From Limnanthes douglasii subsp. nivea (taxonomy: Eukaryota > Streptophyta > Magnoliopsida > Brassicales > Limnanthaceae): 64,000 bases of DNA. This document shows, one piece after another, positions 35,226 to 45,663 of this stretch. The stretch covers positions 143,016,973 to 143,080,972 of the forward strand of contig JAUPFV010000004.1 of NCBI GenBank assembly GCA_036936605.1, written 5' to 3'. The notes beneath the pieces were generated by a model. It searched no databases. It was not told the DNA's origin and saw nothing but the letters and a program-made list of their open reading frames with translations. Position numbers and translations under genes: made by a program. Each line of letters starts with the position of its first letter. Positions within the stretch are counted from its first letter, which is position 1.

Positions 35226-35545
35226 TGATAAGGAGATTGAAATTCAATGACCTAAATGAAAAGAATAAAACTTCTTATGACAAATTGTAAAGTTAGAAGA
35301 AGAGATTAAAAGTTTGTATTTAAGTTGAGGACTAATATGTAATTATCCCTTTCATCTGTAACTGTTTCAATTAGGAGCTAAGTCTTTGCGCCTCTATATA
35401 AAGGCAAGGGTTGATCTAATAAATGGGTTGGCTTTTTAAGATAGATGAGTTTAGAATCTGATTTTCTCTCTCTAAAACCTATTTATGTTTCTATAACTTG
35501 ACTTCTCTCAATTTACTAAGGCAGTCTAAGTAATCAATCTCATCA
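35226..35545 (+). repeat. gypsy-2 5' LTR
   Basis: 320 bp, TGATAAGG...CTCATCA, with a TATA box (CTATATAAAGG) at about 35394-35404. Confidence 0.93.
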
Positions 35546-35547
35546 AA

Positions 35548-35567
35548 TTGGCAACTTCATTGGGGAT
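35548..35567 (+). other. gypsy-2 primer binding site
   Basis: TTGGCAACTTCATTGGGGAT begins two bases after the LTR. The TGGC..CT..(C/G)TGGGGA pattern is that of Tat/Ogre-type primer sites, not the initiator-Met site. The exact tRNA was not determined. Confidence 0.6.
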
Positions 35568-35640
35568 CATATCAACAGTTGGTGCATATTTTACTAGTTC
35601 AAATTTTTTAAATCTTGAAAAACAATCTTAAAACTTTACG

Positions 35641-37287
35641 ATGACTCAAGAAAATGACCCGCTAGTTCGATCAGCTGTTGAAACACTGAAAAATAATTTA
35701 CAAATGACAGATGATAAACAAGAAGGATATACTCTGATTCATCAGACTCAAGCTGAGATAGAGTTGTGAATGAATCATCTTCTTGATAAGATAAATGCTC
35801 TAAATGAGAAATGTGACCAGAGAGAGCAAGAGATTCAATCAGCTTGGCTGAAATCCAAGGTGAGACAAATGAATGACCAAAATGATGCTGGTGGTGAATC
35901 TGATCGATCTTGTATAGATCGTCAAATCAGAAGTGAACAGAAAAACATGCGATTTGAAGCGCTAAAGGAGCGTCATTCTTCTCGAAAGGAAAAGAAAGAT
36001 AAACAGAGGTATGTCACATCTAGTGACGAGGAAGTTGAAATATATGGATTTTTAAAATATATCGAGGCTCTTCGAAAGAAGATAAGGATTAGCCTCGTAA
36101 ATATAAGAAGGAACATAAAGCTAAAAGAGAAAGTGTACCTCGATGTTTGAGGGAGTCAAACTGGTGTAAAAGAAATACGTCAAACCAGTATAACGGGGAT
36201 GATCAGAATTTGTATGTAGTGATGGGAACTGAGGAAAAGTATGTTCAAGTTGTTGGTTGGTGGAATTCTCCATTAACAGGTGAGATAAGATCAATTACGC
36301 TTCCGAAGCGATTTAATATTTCAAAATTAGATAAGTTCGATGGGATGTAGAATCTAGATGACCACATCGAACACTTTAAGAATTACATTATGAACTTTGA
36401 GGATGACGACAGACTAGTGTGTCGGGTTTTTTCATAAACTTTCAAAAGAACAACTTTGAAATGGTACAACCGAATTCTGAAGGGGTCCATTTCAAATTTC
36501 AGAGACTTTTATACTTCCTTTCAAAGACAGTTCGTCGGGAGTAAGAAGATGAGGAAAAATGGAGATACAATTATCCAATACAAGCAAGAAGTTGGAGAAA
36601 ATCTGAAATATTATACGAAGCGTTTTGTGTTAACAAAGGCGAGTATAGATAATTGTGAATAATTGGTGGCAATAGCAGCTTTTCGCCAGGGACTGCTACC
36701 AGGATATTTGGCTAATGAAACAACAAAATGAAGAGCCTTAACTTTTGGAGGTTTGATGGTTCAGGTTGAGGACCAAATCAAGGTTGAAGAGTTAAACAGG
36801 GTTCGAGGGGGTAGCGGCTACAAGTCAAAAGAATTATGGGAAGGTGCCACATAACTAAGGTCAGTCTTCGAATTATGCCCAGCAGGCATGTCCGAGGAAC
36901 AATAATCTACCACGTCGAACTGGAGGATATTCGAACCAAACTCCATCATACCAATTTAATAGGTCGAGGCCCAATCAATGGATAAGGTCTGAATACTATG
37001 AAGATTTGACTAAGAGTGTGGCTGCAATTTTTGATAAAACTAAAGGGTATGTAAATTTCAGGAAGGCCACTCGAATCAATAGGCCTAGAGATGAGCGAAA
37101 CAATAAGTTTTGCAGGTATCACAATGACATCGGTCATGATACTACGGATTGCATTTCCTTGAAAAAAGAAGTTCAAACTTTAACTGAAAATGGGAAATTA
37201 TTCACTTATGTGAAAGCACAGAGTAATGCCTCGAAAAATCTCATAGCATTACTTCATAACCAACCAATGCACAAGCTGAAAATTTGA
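35641..37287 (+). pseudogene. gypsy-2 gag, broken
   Basis: ATG at 35641; an in-frame TGA at 35767-35769 interrupts an otherwise continuing frame. A Glu/Lys-rich coiled-coil-like N-terminus is followed by the core gag (KFDGM, DDHIEHFKNYI, LKWYNRILKGSISNFRDFY, QEVGENLKYYTKRF, about 36330-36640) and a CRYHNDIGHDTTDC finger (about 37110-37153), all typical of Tat-lineage gag. Several stops and frameshifts lie between 36350 and 36950. Confidence 0.88.
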
Positions 37288-37361
37288 TGATTCTGGATTC
37301 GAAGGTTGATGACTTTGATGCTGCATCGGAATACTTGTACATGGATCTAGATTGATTTATT

Positions 37362-38069
37362 TTGATGGCAGTGGAAGATCCAATAAAGCAAGGCCATGTT
37401 CAAATCATGTGTGAGTATTTTGAATCTATGGCCATTTTTGGGGGTGATTCTATGACTGAAAGCACTGATAGTTTAAAGAAAAGGCACATAGTAAGTATGA
37501 CTACTCAGATAGAAGGAAAAATGTCTACCCATTTGTATGGAAAGAAAGACGTTCCTTTTATCATTTTCGCTGAAGACAATTTACGGGGTACTACAGAGCC
37601 TCATGAAGATGCAGTGGTCATTGGGGCAGAAATTGCTGGCGTTGAGATTCTATGCGTATTCATAGATATTGGGAATTCTGTGAACGTCCTTTTTAAAGCT
37701 ACTTATGACAGGATGCGCAATCCTCCTCGGATTTCTCAATCAGATCGCACCATCATTGGTTTTAATGGAGTAACTACACGAGTCATAAGGGAATTCTATG
37801 GAGAGGTCAGTCTAGGAAAGGGACCTTTTAAGAAGAAGGTCAAAGTGCTTTTTATGGTGGTGGACTGTCCAACAAGCTATAATTCCATTTTTGGAAGATC
37901 TGGGTTGTCAAGAACGTATGGTGTTGTATCAACAGTCCATCAATGTTTCAAGTATGTCGTCAGAGACCGTGTAGGATTCGTCCAGAGTGACCAAAAACTT
38001 GCCAAGGAATTTTACGCCACTACGCTTCAGATTCGAGGATCCAACAGTGGTGATATGATGAATGAATAA
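37362..38069 (+). pseudogene. gypsy-2 protease region
   Basis: A 235-codon frame contains the retropepsin core: a VVIGAEIAG strand, then the active-site stretch CVFIDIGNSVNVLFK (about 37650-37697), where the family has D-S-G-S-S. The first Asp is kept but the motif is altered (DIG). It ends with the usual YNSIFGRSGL turn. It stops before RT. Confidence 0.85.
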
Positions 38070-38239
38070 CAGTCAAGGGGGTTGACCTCGAATTCTGAGG
38101 AAAGAGTTGACGATCCGAGGGAAACCCCAGGATCATTGACAGTAAGTGAAGAAATAGAGGAATGTACTTTTCTCGGGGGAAGATTACTTCAGATAGGAAC
38201 CTTACTGACCCCTATTCTACGTTAACAGTTATTACAATA

Positions 38240-39580
38240 TTTATCTTACAATTTAGATATTTTCGCTTGGAAAACAGAGGATGTAACAAGGGTTCTAATT
38301 GAAGTAATTTTCCATAGCCTAGTTATTAATCCAAAGGTGAAACCAGTTATTCAAAAAATGAGAGCATTTTCATCAGAAAAGGCAAAAGCTATAGTTTCCG
38401 AAGTGGACCGGTTATCCAACGTTGGAATATAAGGGAGTCACAGTATCATTTGTGGACGGTGAATTCAGTGGTGGTCAAGAAGAAGAACGGAAAGTGGAGA
38501 ATGTGTGTTGATTTTACAGATTTGAATCGATCATGTTTTAAAGACCTGTTTCCCGATCCTCGAATAGACCAGTTGATTGATTCCACTTGGGGAAATAAAA
38601 TACTGACCTGTATGGATGTTTTTATAGGATATAATCAAATTAAAATGGATTTAAAGGATCAAGAATGTACCACATTCATCACAGACAGAGGCTTGCACTG
38701 TTATAGAGTTATGTTTTTTGGATTAAAAAATGATGGGGTCACATTCCAGAGATTAATGAACAAGGAATTAGCTACTTAGATCGGAAAAAACATGGAAGTA
38801 TATATTGATGATATGGTGGTGAAAGGTTTAGCAGACGATGCACATTTGGAAGATTTAGAGGAAACATTTTTGAATTTAAGGGCAATACGGCTAAAGTTGA
38901 ATCCGGAAAAATGTATTTTTGGAGTTCGATCAGGGAAATTTATGGGTTATGTTATCAGTGAAAAGGGGATAGAAGTTTACCTAGAGCAGTTAAAAGGTGT
39001 AGTATCCATGAAATCGCCTCGAACTATCAAGGAAGTACAAGTTTTGACATGAAGGTTAGCAGCACTTAACATATTTATTTCTAGATTTTCTGACAAATGT
39101 TTCCCTTTCTTTCAAGTGCTACGAAGACTAGAGAAATTTGAATGGACTTTGGATTGTAAAGCAACTTTTACAAGCATCAAGGATTCTTTATCATCACCAG
39201 AAATATTATCTAAGCCTCGAAATGAAAAGCAACTCTTTTTATACATCACAGTATCGGATTTTGCAGTGAGTGCAGTATTGATAAGTGAAGATTCAGGAAT
39301 TCTGAAGCTGGTGTATTATGTCAGCAAAAGTTTGGTGGCAGCAGAAAAAAGGTATTTGAAGATCGAAAAATTGGCATTGACATTGGCATTGGTGGTGGCT
39401 GCTACAAAAATTCGTCTTTATTTTCAAGCTCATACCATCAAAGTTCGAACTTCATTTCCATTGAAGAATGTTTTGCAACGTCCTAATATTTTAGGGAGAA
39501 TAACTAAATGGTCAGTGGAATTGGGGGATTTTGACATCGTTTTTTTTTCTCGAACGATCTTTCGCATATTTCTTTGTTGA
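38240..39580 (+). pseudogene. gypsy-2 reverse transcriptase and first RNase H
   Basis: RT motifs: WRMCVDFTDLNRSCFKDLFP (about 38495), MDVFIGYNQI, HCYRVMFFGLK, and YIDDMVVKG (about 38799-38825). These are followed by the tether and the Ty3-type RNase H (LFLYITVSDFAVSAVLI, YYVSKSL, RYLKIEKLALTLALV, about 39235-39400). In-frame stops occur near 38431, 38778 and 39050. Confidence 0.92.
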
Positions 39581-39699
39581 ATTTCATTCAAGCAGATCGG
39601 ATGAAGAAGTTAGCAATGATGTTTTGCCGGTTAATTCGATGTGGATTATTCGAACTGTTAGAGGTTCTAGTGTTTTGGGATGCAACGCTGAAGTTCAAC

Positions 39700-40010
39700 T
39701 GATTGCTTCAATCTATTAAATTTGGTTTCCACACTTCAAATAATGAAGCTGAGTACGAAGCTACATTAGCTGGATTAAGACTTGCGAAGATATGTGGTGC
39801 AACTTCAGTACGATAAGAGACGGATTCTCAATTGGTGGCAAATCAAGTGTCTGGAGTTTCCGAAGCAAAAAAGAATCACTTAATTTTGTATCTTTAAGAG
39901 ATTCGAAATATGATGATTTTACTTGATCATGTTGTTTTGGACCATATAAATCAAGGGAGTAACATGGTGGCTGATTCCTTATCAACTATTACATACAAGG
40001 AAGATTATCC
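39700..40010 (+). pseudogene. gypsy-2 second (archaeal-type) RNase H
   Basis: After the first RNase H there is a second one: NNEAEYEATLAGLRLAK (about 39737-39787), ETDSQLVANQVSGV (about 39819-39860) and EAKKNHLILYL. The Glu of NEAEYEA and Asp of TDSQLV are the catalytic residues of this type. A dual RNase H is a diagnostic trait of Tat-lineage elements. Confidence 0.85.
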
Positions 40011-40125
40011 TTGGATTTTATTACAAGAAAGTCCATTGATTTTAATTCATTCTAATCAGTGTGAACATATTGAGAAACTGTTTGTTACCGCGGATACAAT
40101 CTGAGGCGACTGGAGAACTGGCATT

Positions 40126-41333
40126 TTGAATTTTTTTATTAGAGGAGAGTTGCCTGAAGATGCGAAATTGGCCAAAACATTGCTAGGCAAAGCTTTTGGC
40201 TATATAGTATTAGATGGAGTTTTGTATAAGAATACATTCAGTAGGAAATTATTGCGATGTTTGAGCAGACAAGAATCACACGAGGTTTTATCAGAACTAC
40301 AAGATGGAAAAGGATTAGCGCATTTTGGGTTCAAGGTGTTGACTCGTCGAGTTTTTCTTTCAGGGTTTTATTAGCCCTTGATTATGAACAATGCCAAGAA
40401 TTTAGTTCGAAACTGTGATACATATCAAAGGTTTTCTAACTCTATTTATAAACTATCAGTTCCACTTATGTCCATTACCAAAGCCATTCGGTTTGATATA
40501 TGGGGAATAGATTTAGTGGGACCTTTACCTATGACCTCTGGAATGATAATTGTAGCAGTGGATTATTTTATGAAGTGCGCAGAAGCAGAACCCCTGTCTG
40601 GAATAAAAGCTAAAGATGTGATTAAATTCATTGTAAACAGTATTTGTTGTCGTTTTGGAGTACCTTGAAGAATTACTACAGACAATGGTCCTCAATTCAA
40701 TATAAATAAATGGCTTCATTCTGTGCTTCGAAGGGAATCAAGAAATGTTTTTCTACACCTTTTTCATCCCCAAGAAAATGGACAGGTAGAGGTGACAAAC
40801 AGGTCTATTTTAGAAGGTTTGAAGAATAATTTGACAGAAGCAGCGGGAAAATGGCCATTACTTACAAGAGGTACTATGGGCTTATCGAATAACCCCTAGG
40901 GAGGCTACTAAAGAGACTTCTTTTGTTTTGGCATATGGAATGGATGTTGTCAGTAATGTGGAATCTACCTTGCCTTCTTTTAGGATAACCCAATATTCTG
41001 AAGACTTGAATGATGAAGCTAAAAGCGCGAGTCTGGATTTGGTTGAAGAGAAAAGAGTTCGAGCACATTTAAATAATCCATTATCAAACTCTTGTGGGGA
41101 ACAGGTATAATTCGAGGGTAAAAATGAGGAAGTTCAAGGTAGGTGACAAGGTGTTAAGAAAGGTATTCCTCCATACCAGGGAAAATAGTCTATGTAAGAT
41201 GGCCCTGAATTGGGAAGGACCTTATATGGTTGTGGAAAGGATAAATCTAGGTTCTTACCACGTTTGTGATAATAAGAGGAGCATGTTTCAACATCCGTGG
41301 AATATACAACATCAAAAAATGTACTATGAGTGA
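40126..41333 (+). pseudogene. gypsy-2 integrase, broken
   Basis: Catalytic core: FDIWGIDLVGPLP (first Asp, about 40492-40530), TTDNGPQF (second Asp, about 40675-40698) and the Glu of HPQENGQVEVTNRS (about 40766-40807). Then TPREATKETSFVLAYG and the C-terminal FKVGDKVLRKVF...NWEGPYMV tail ending at 41331. Frameshifts near 40375, 40668 and 40900 inactivate it. Confidence 0.9.
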
Positions 41334-41845
41334 TTGCGTTGTATTCTGAAATTGTTTTCTTTAATTCATTATCGCACTCTTTCCTACCCTGTTGGCCCAT
41401 GAAGGTTTTAACGATGCGTTATTTACATATTCAATCTATCAATAAAATACATTTGTTTGCCAATGGTTGTTTACGAATTCTTGTTTAATCTATTTTGGTA
41501 ATTAATCAAAGACTGATCAACTTTGAGGTTAACCAAGAGTAGAATTTTCCGAAGTGTTGAATACACTTTTCGAAGAAGCAACCATATTCGAAGTGCAACG
41601 TTCATTAAATGCACTATAACATTCGAAGTGCAACGTTCATTAAACGCACTATAATATTTGAAGTGTTACGTTCATTAAATGCACTATATTATTTGCAATG
41701 TTATCCTTTCACTCCGAGCAATTAATATAAGTAACAGAAAAATGTGAATATGACTTGAAAAAATTAAAGAATAAATAAGATAGTTGTCATTCAATTTAAT
41801 TCAATGAACACAGTCTAATTTCATAGATATAAAGTGAAAAGGTGT
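41334..41845 (+). other. gypsy-2 spacer after integrase
   Basis: Non-coding. It holds three near-copies of a CGAAGTGCAACGTTCATTAA word (about 41593, 41625, 41657) with CACTATAA between them, giving a 32-33 bp period. Confidence 0.75.
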
Positions 41846-44510
41846 TTATTCAAGCAAAATGTTACAGTGATGATATGACAGATAAAAAAAGATACTAAAA
41901 TTATTCATAATAGGAGTTCTCTTTGGAATCTTCTTTTGAATCTTCCTCTTTGGATGATGAGCTTGGAACAGGTTCGAAAGCCTCCCTAGGGCGTCGTTTG
42001 ATGGCGGTTTCACTCCAATAGTTACAAAGATCGATTCTAGGATATGTGGCGGGGATTTCACGAAGGAGTGTGATGATATTTTGTTTTTTTCGTTATTGAT
42101 AGCTGCTAACATGTCTTTTGTACACTCATCTTCAGCGACACTGACAACAAGTTGCTTATTATTATCTAATTGGGCTTTAAGGGTGGTCATGTCATCTGAC
42201 AGTATTTTCTTCTCTGCCTCACTATTGTCAAGATAAACTTAAAGGTTATCGAATTTTTTCTTCTCCGCAACTAACTCTTCAGACTGTTTAGCCTTGAGTT
42301 GATCTATTTCTTTCTGATGCGAAGTGTTGAGACCTTCCTTTTCTCTTCGATGCAATCTCTAAGGTGCTTCTTGACATGTAGAAACCCCTTTGAGAAATTC
42401 AGATCTGGCCATCTGAAATTGATGGAACTGACTTATTACAAGGTCCCCAAAGATCTCAGCTACAACATCACCTTTATAATAAACCATTTCTTTAGCCATG
42501 TGATTTAAATGACTTCGAGAATATTCAATTTCTTGAGTTAGATATTGCGCGGCAGCATCGAGATCAGTGAAAGGTTGAAGAGCAGCAAAAACGTCTTCGG
42601 ATGGTTCCACATGGGAAAAAACAACTGGGCTAGGTCGAGGAATCAAAGCCAAAGAGGTCGTATGAACAATAACCTCAGGAGATGTGGCTTCAGAGGTAGC
42701 AGGTGTAGCTCTTCTTCCAAGATTGTGCAGATAATCTTGAATTTCCTGAATGATGGGATCCTCGTCTCCGAGAAGCTCCTGTGATTCCTTGAAGTTGATG
42801 AAGCTGTCAGGATTGAAGTGGTTATCACCTTTATCATCCTCTATAACCGCAATTACCCATTGCTGATTGACGGCATTTTCAACAAGAGCTTTATTTTCTT
42901 TCTGTTATCTTTGTTGATTTTCAGCACCATCGTTGCCATCAGACAATACCTCTTCGACAATATCCACAATTATCTTTTTTATTTTCTTTTGGGGAGTTGT
43001 TTTGGTGGCAAATTTCTTTTTTGAATGAGCAGTTGTCTTCTTCTTTTTCGAAGAAGTTTTGTCTTCCACTCCTTCCTCGATGGTGGAGATTGCTTTCTTT
43101 TGTTTTCCTTTTCGAACCTCTTAGCTTCAAATCTACTGAAGGGCTAGCACCATATGTGCTAGCTGTTTTTTTTTTGTTTTTTATCTTCTTCTTCTGAGGA
43201 AGATTGTTATATGAACTACTGCTAATTGGTAAGAATACCTTACAGTCAAGATGGACTAATCTTTTGACAGCTTGTCGAGGATTGGGTTGCTCCATCGAAT
43301 TCTCAAGAGGCAGAGCTCTAAACGTGATAGGGAACAAGTGGTTGTTAAGAAAAATGATAGGTTCAATAGCAGTGTCGAAGGAATTATTCCATTCATTTTT
43401 CCCATGCAGCAAGTTTGATGATAGTCTCTTTTTCTTTCTCTTGATGAAGGGCATATCGCCTCAAAATTTCTATTCATAATATAAAAGTTAATAGAAAATA
43501 AGGATATCATCAGTTGAAAATATAATCTAGAGAAATAAAATTAAAATACTTACGATTACTCATCCAGACAGGGTTCAATCTAGAAGGGTTGACCTCGGAT
43601 ATTTCTTTGCCATTCTCCCAGACCCCAAAAATGAAGATGAATTTTTGCTTCCAAAATTTGTCTGCCTCCGGTAGGTCATCGATTATCTTTAAACCATCAT
43701 CCATGGTGAGATAATAAAACGGAAGCACTGGTCCCTTTAACAATTTGGTTAGAGATATGAACTCCTCGATGCAGATCAGAATTTTGGATAAGCGGGAGGC
43801 CATAATCACAGAAAGCAGCGTGAACATTGATTTGGTGTCACTTGGGTTTGACACAAGTTTAAAAGCTCGAAGTAATCCACTATCATAGGGTACAGTGGAA
43901 ACAGAAAACCCCAATTGATTATTTTGGGGTAGACCACGAGTTCGTCTTTTTTGGAATCTAAAGGTGTTTCTCCTTTTTTAGGAAATGGAAGCGTAATGTT
44001 ATCCCCCATTCCCCATTGTTTCTTTAGATCAACTACGTGACTTTCTTCGTAATATGTATACAAAACGTTTTTAAGAGCTAATATATAGTTTGCATTGAGA
44101 GATCTCAAATTTTCACCTATTTATGCACGCTCATCATCTGATATTGTGATAAGAAATTTCTTTTTCCTCAGTTTACGAGCCTTTTCTTTTGCATCATTTT
44201 CTGATTCCTTCAAAGCATCTTATTCTGTTTCCGCTTCATTATTTGATTGCGTGGTGTCGAAATCGGTTTCTCCTTCAGATTCCTCGTCCCTCAATCGAGG
44301 TGGATCACTTGAAGGATTTTGTTGAGACGATTTCATCGTTTCAACAATCTCCCTCGGGAGAGGAGAAGTGGTTGATGGATTCGAGGTGACATCGGCATCA
44401 TCTCTCATGGCTATGAAAGTTTTTCTTCTTGGAGTTCGAGGAGGGTGACTTTTTGAAGGATTGGTTGAGGAATGAGTCTCTTGGGATTTATTTGAGAAGG
44501 ATTTGCTCAC
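41846..44510 (-). pseudogene. gypsy-2 antisense ORF (putative gypsy-type transposon protein), broken
   Basis: Opposite to gag-pol, between integrase and the 3' LTR. The minus strand keeps a series of coding-like frames. First is a Ser/Pro/Glu-rich N-terminus (44510-44220). Then QWGMGDNITLPFPKKGETPL and FLFPLYPMIVDYFELLNL (44108-43806), then IMASRLSKILICIEEFISL and DKFWKQKFIFIFGVWENGKE (43914-43510). A Lys-rich segment follows (43454-42939), then a helical C-terminal part (42652-42359, 42190-41846). The LPLxPF(F)xxxLxxxxxxxxQLxPN...WKxxFFFV order resembles the Pfam family 'putative gypsy type transposon' (Transposase_28), known from antisense ORFs of plant Tat elements. Its function is unknown. 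Several frameshifts are present. Confidence 0.7.
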
Positions 44511-45363
44511 TTGACGACTGACTCGAGATGATGATCAGGTAAGGGAGGGTGAAATTCGAGGTGTCCTTGGTGTTTGAGTTTTGAAAATTGACTTTCTTTT
44601 GTAAACGGGGAAGGTGAAAAAAACATGAGTTTTAGAAGGACCGAAGTTACCGTAATATATTGTTCAGTAGACAAACCATGAGGAGCGTTACTTATAATCC
44701 CAACTGCTCGGTATTCCTCTGCTCTTTCATTAATACAAAAATAATAGTAAGCGCCGAAGACGTTGTTATCTGATTTTGAAGATTTCGGTTTCTAGGGAAC
44801 TTTGCCTATAGATCTTCTATTTTTTGGGTGTTTTCTCATAAACTGATTGAAGGTTGAACGAAAAGTTTGAGTTTTACGACGAAAGTAACCAGAAAATTGA
44901 AGAAACTGTTGAAGGTAGCAAAGAAATTTTGAACTTTTTCAGTTTCTCTCTCAAGGAATTTTCTTCGTGAAACAAACATTGGATCGCAGAGTTACCTATA
45001 AGAAGAGAAAAGAATTTTTGAGAAGTGGAAGAGGTGGACAGTGATTGGGTAAAATTTGAAGCGATTACGTAGATGATGATCTAACGTCTGTCACACTATG
45101 GGTGTAGTGCCTAGGGTGTCATTATTTGCTAAGAGATAGACTTAGCATCTATAGTGTCACTTTATACTTAGCTTCCGCTTCGAATCATGATATGAAGAAA
45201 ATATTTCTTGTTAAAATAATTCGATGTCTCTTACAAAAGTCAAGGGTAGAAATCATATTTGAAATGCGTCGGATTATGGGCAAGGGGATGTTATTCACAT
45301 CTGAATACGTTTGAGGCTAATTAGTTCTCATTCATTTACTTACATGAGAACTAAGGGTGCTAC
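44511..45363 (+). other. gypsy-2 region between antisense ORF and 3' LTR
   Basis: No further gene was recognised. On the minus strand this would be the 5' leader of the antisense ORF. Confidence 0.5.
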
Positions 45364-45663
45364 TGATAAGGAAATGGAACTTCAAGGACCTAAATGAAAA
45401 GAATAAAACTTCTTATGACAGATTGTAAAGTTAGAAAAAGAGATTAGAACTTTGTATTTAAGTTGATGACTAATATGTAATTATCACTTTTATCTGTAAC
45501 TGTTTCAGTTAGGAGCTAAGTCTTTGCGCCTCTATATAAAGGTCAGGGCTGATCTAATAAAGGGGTTGGCTTTTTGAGATAGATCATTTTAGCATATGAT
45601 TTTTTCTCTATAACTTGACTTCTCTCGATTTACTAAGGCAATCTAAGTAATCAAACTCATCAA
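45364..45663 (+). repeat. gypsy-2 3' LTR
   Basis: 300 bp, colinear with the 5' LTR. It lacks about 20 bp of a CT-rich segment near 45605, and the TATA box is kept. It is followed by the right target duplication ATATC (45664-45668). Confidence 0.93.

Larger units (their letters stand above)
35226..45663 (+). mobile_element. gypsy-2: full-length Tat-lineage Ty3/gypsy element, TSD ATATC
   Basis: LTRs 35226-35545 and 45364-45663 start TGATAAGG and end CTCATCA. The element is flanked by ATATC at 35221-35225 and 45664-45668. Removing it and one ATATC rejoins the copia-6 RNase H frame exactly (minus strand ...FWAWI-STTKKVFCDSQ). I count about 24 substitutions over 300 aligned LTR bases plus a 20-bp gap, so it is old. 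A gag of the Tat type, two RNase H domains after RT, and an antisense ORF before the 3' LTR place it in the Tat group (relatives of Ogre and Retand). All ORFs are broken. Confidence 0.93.
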
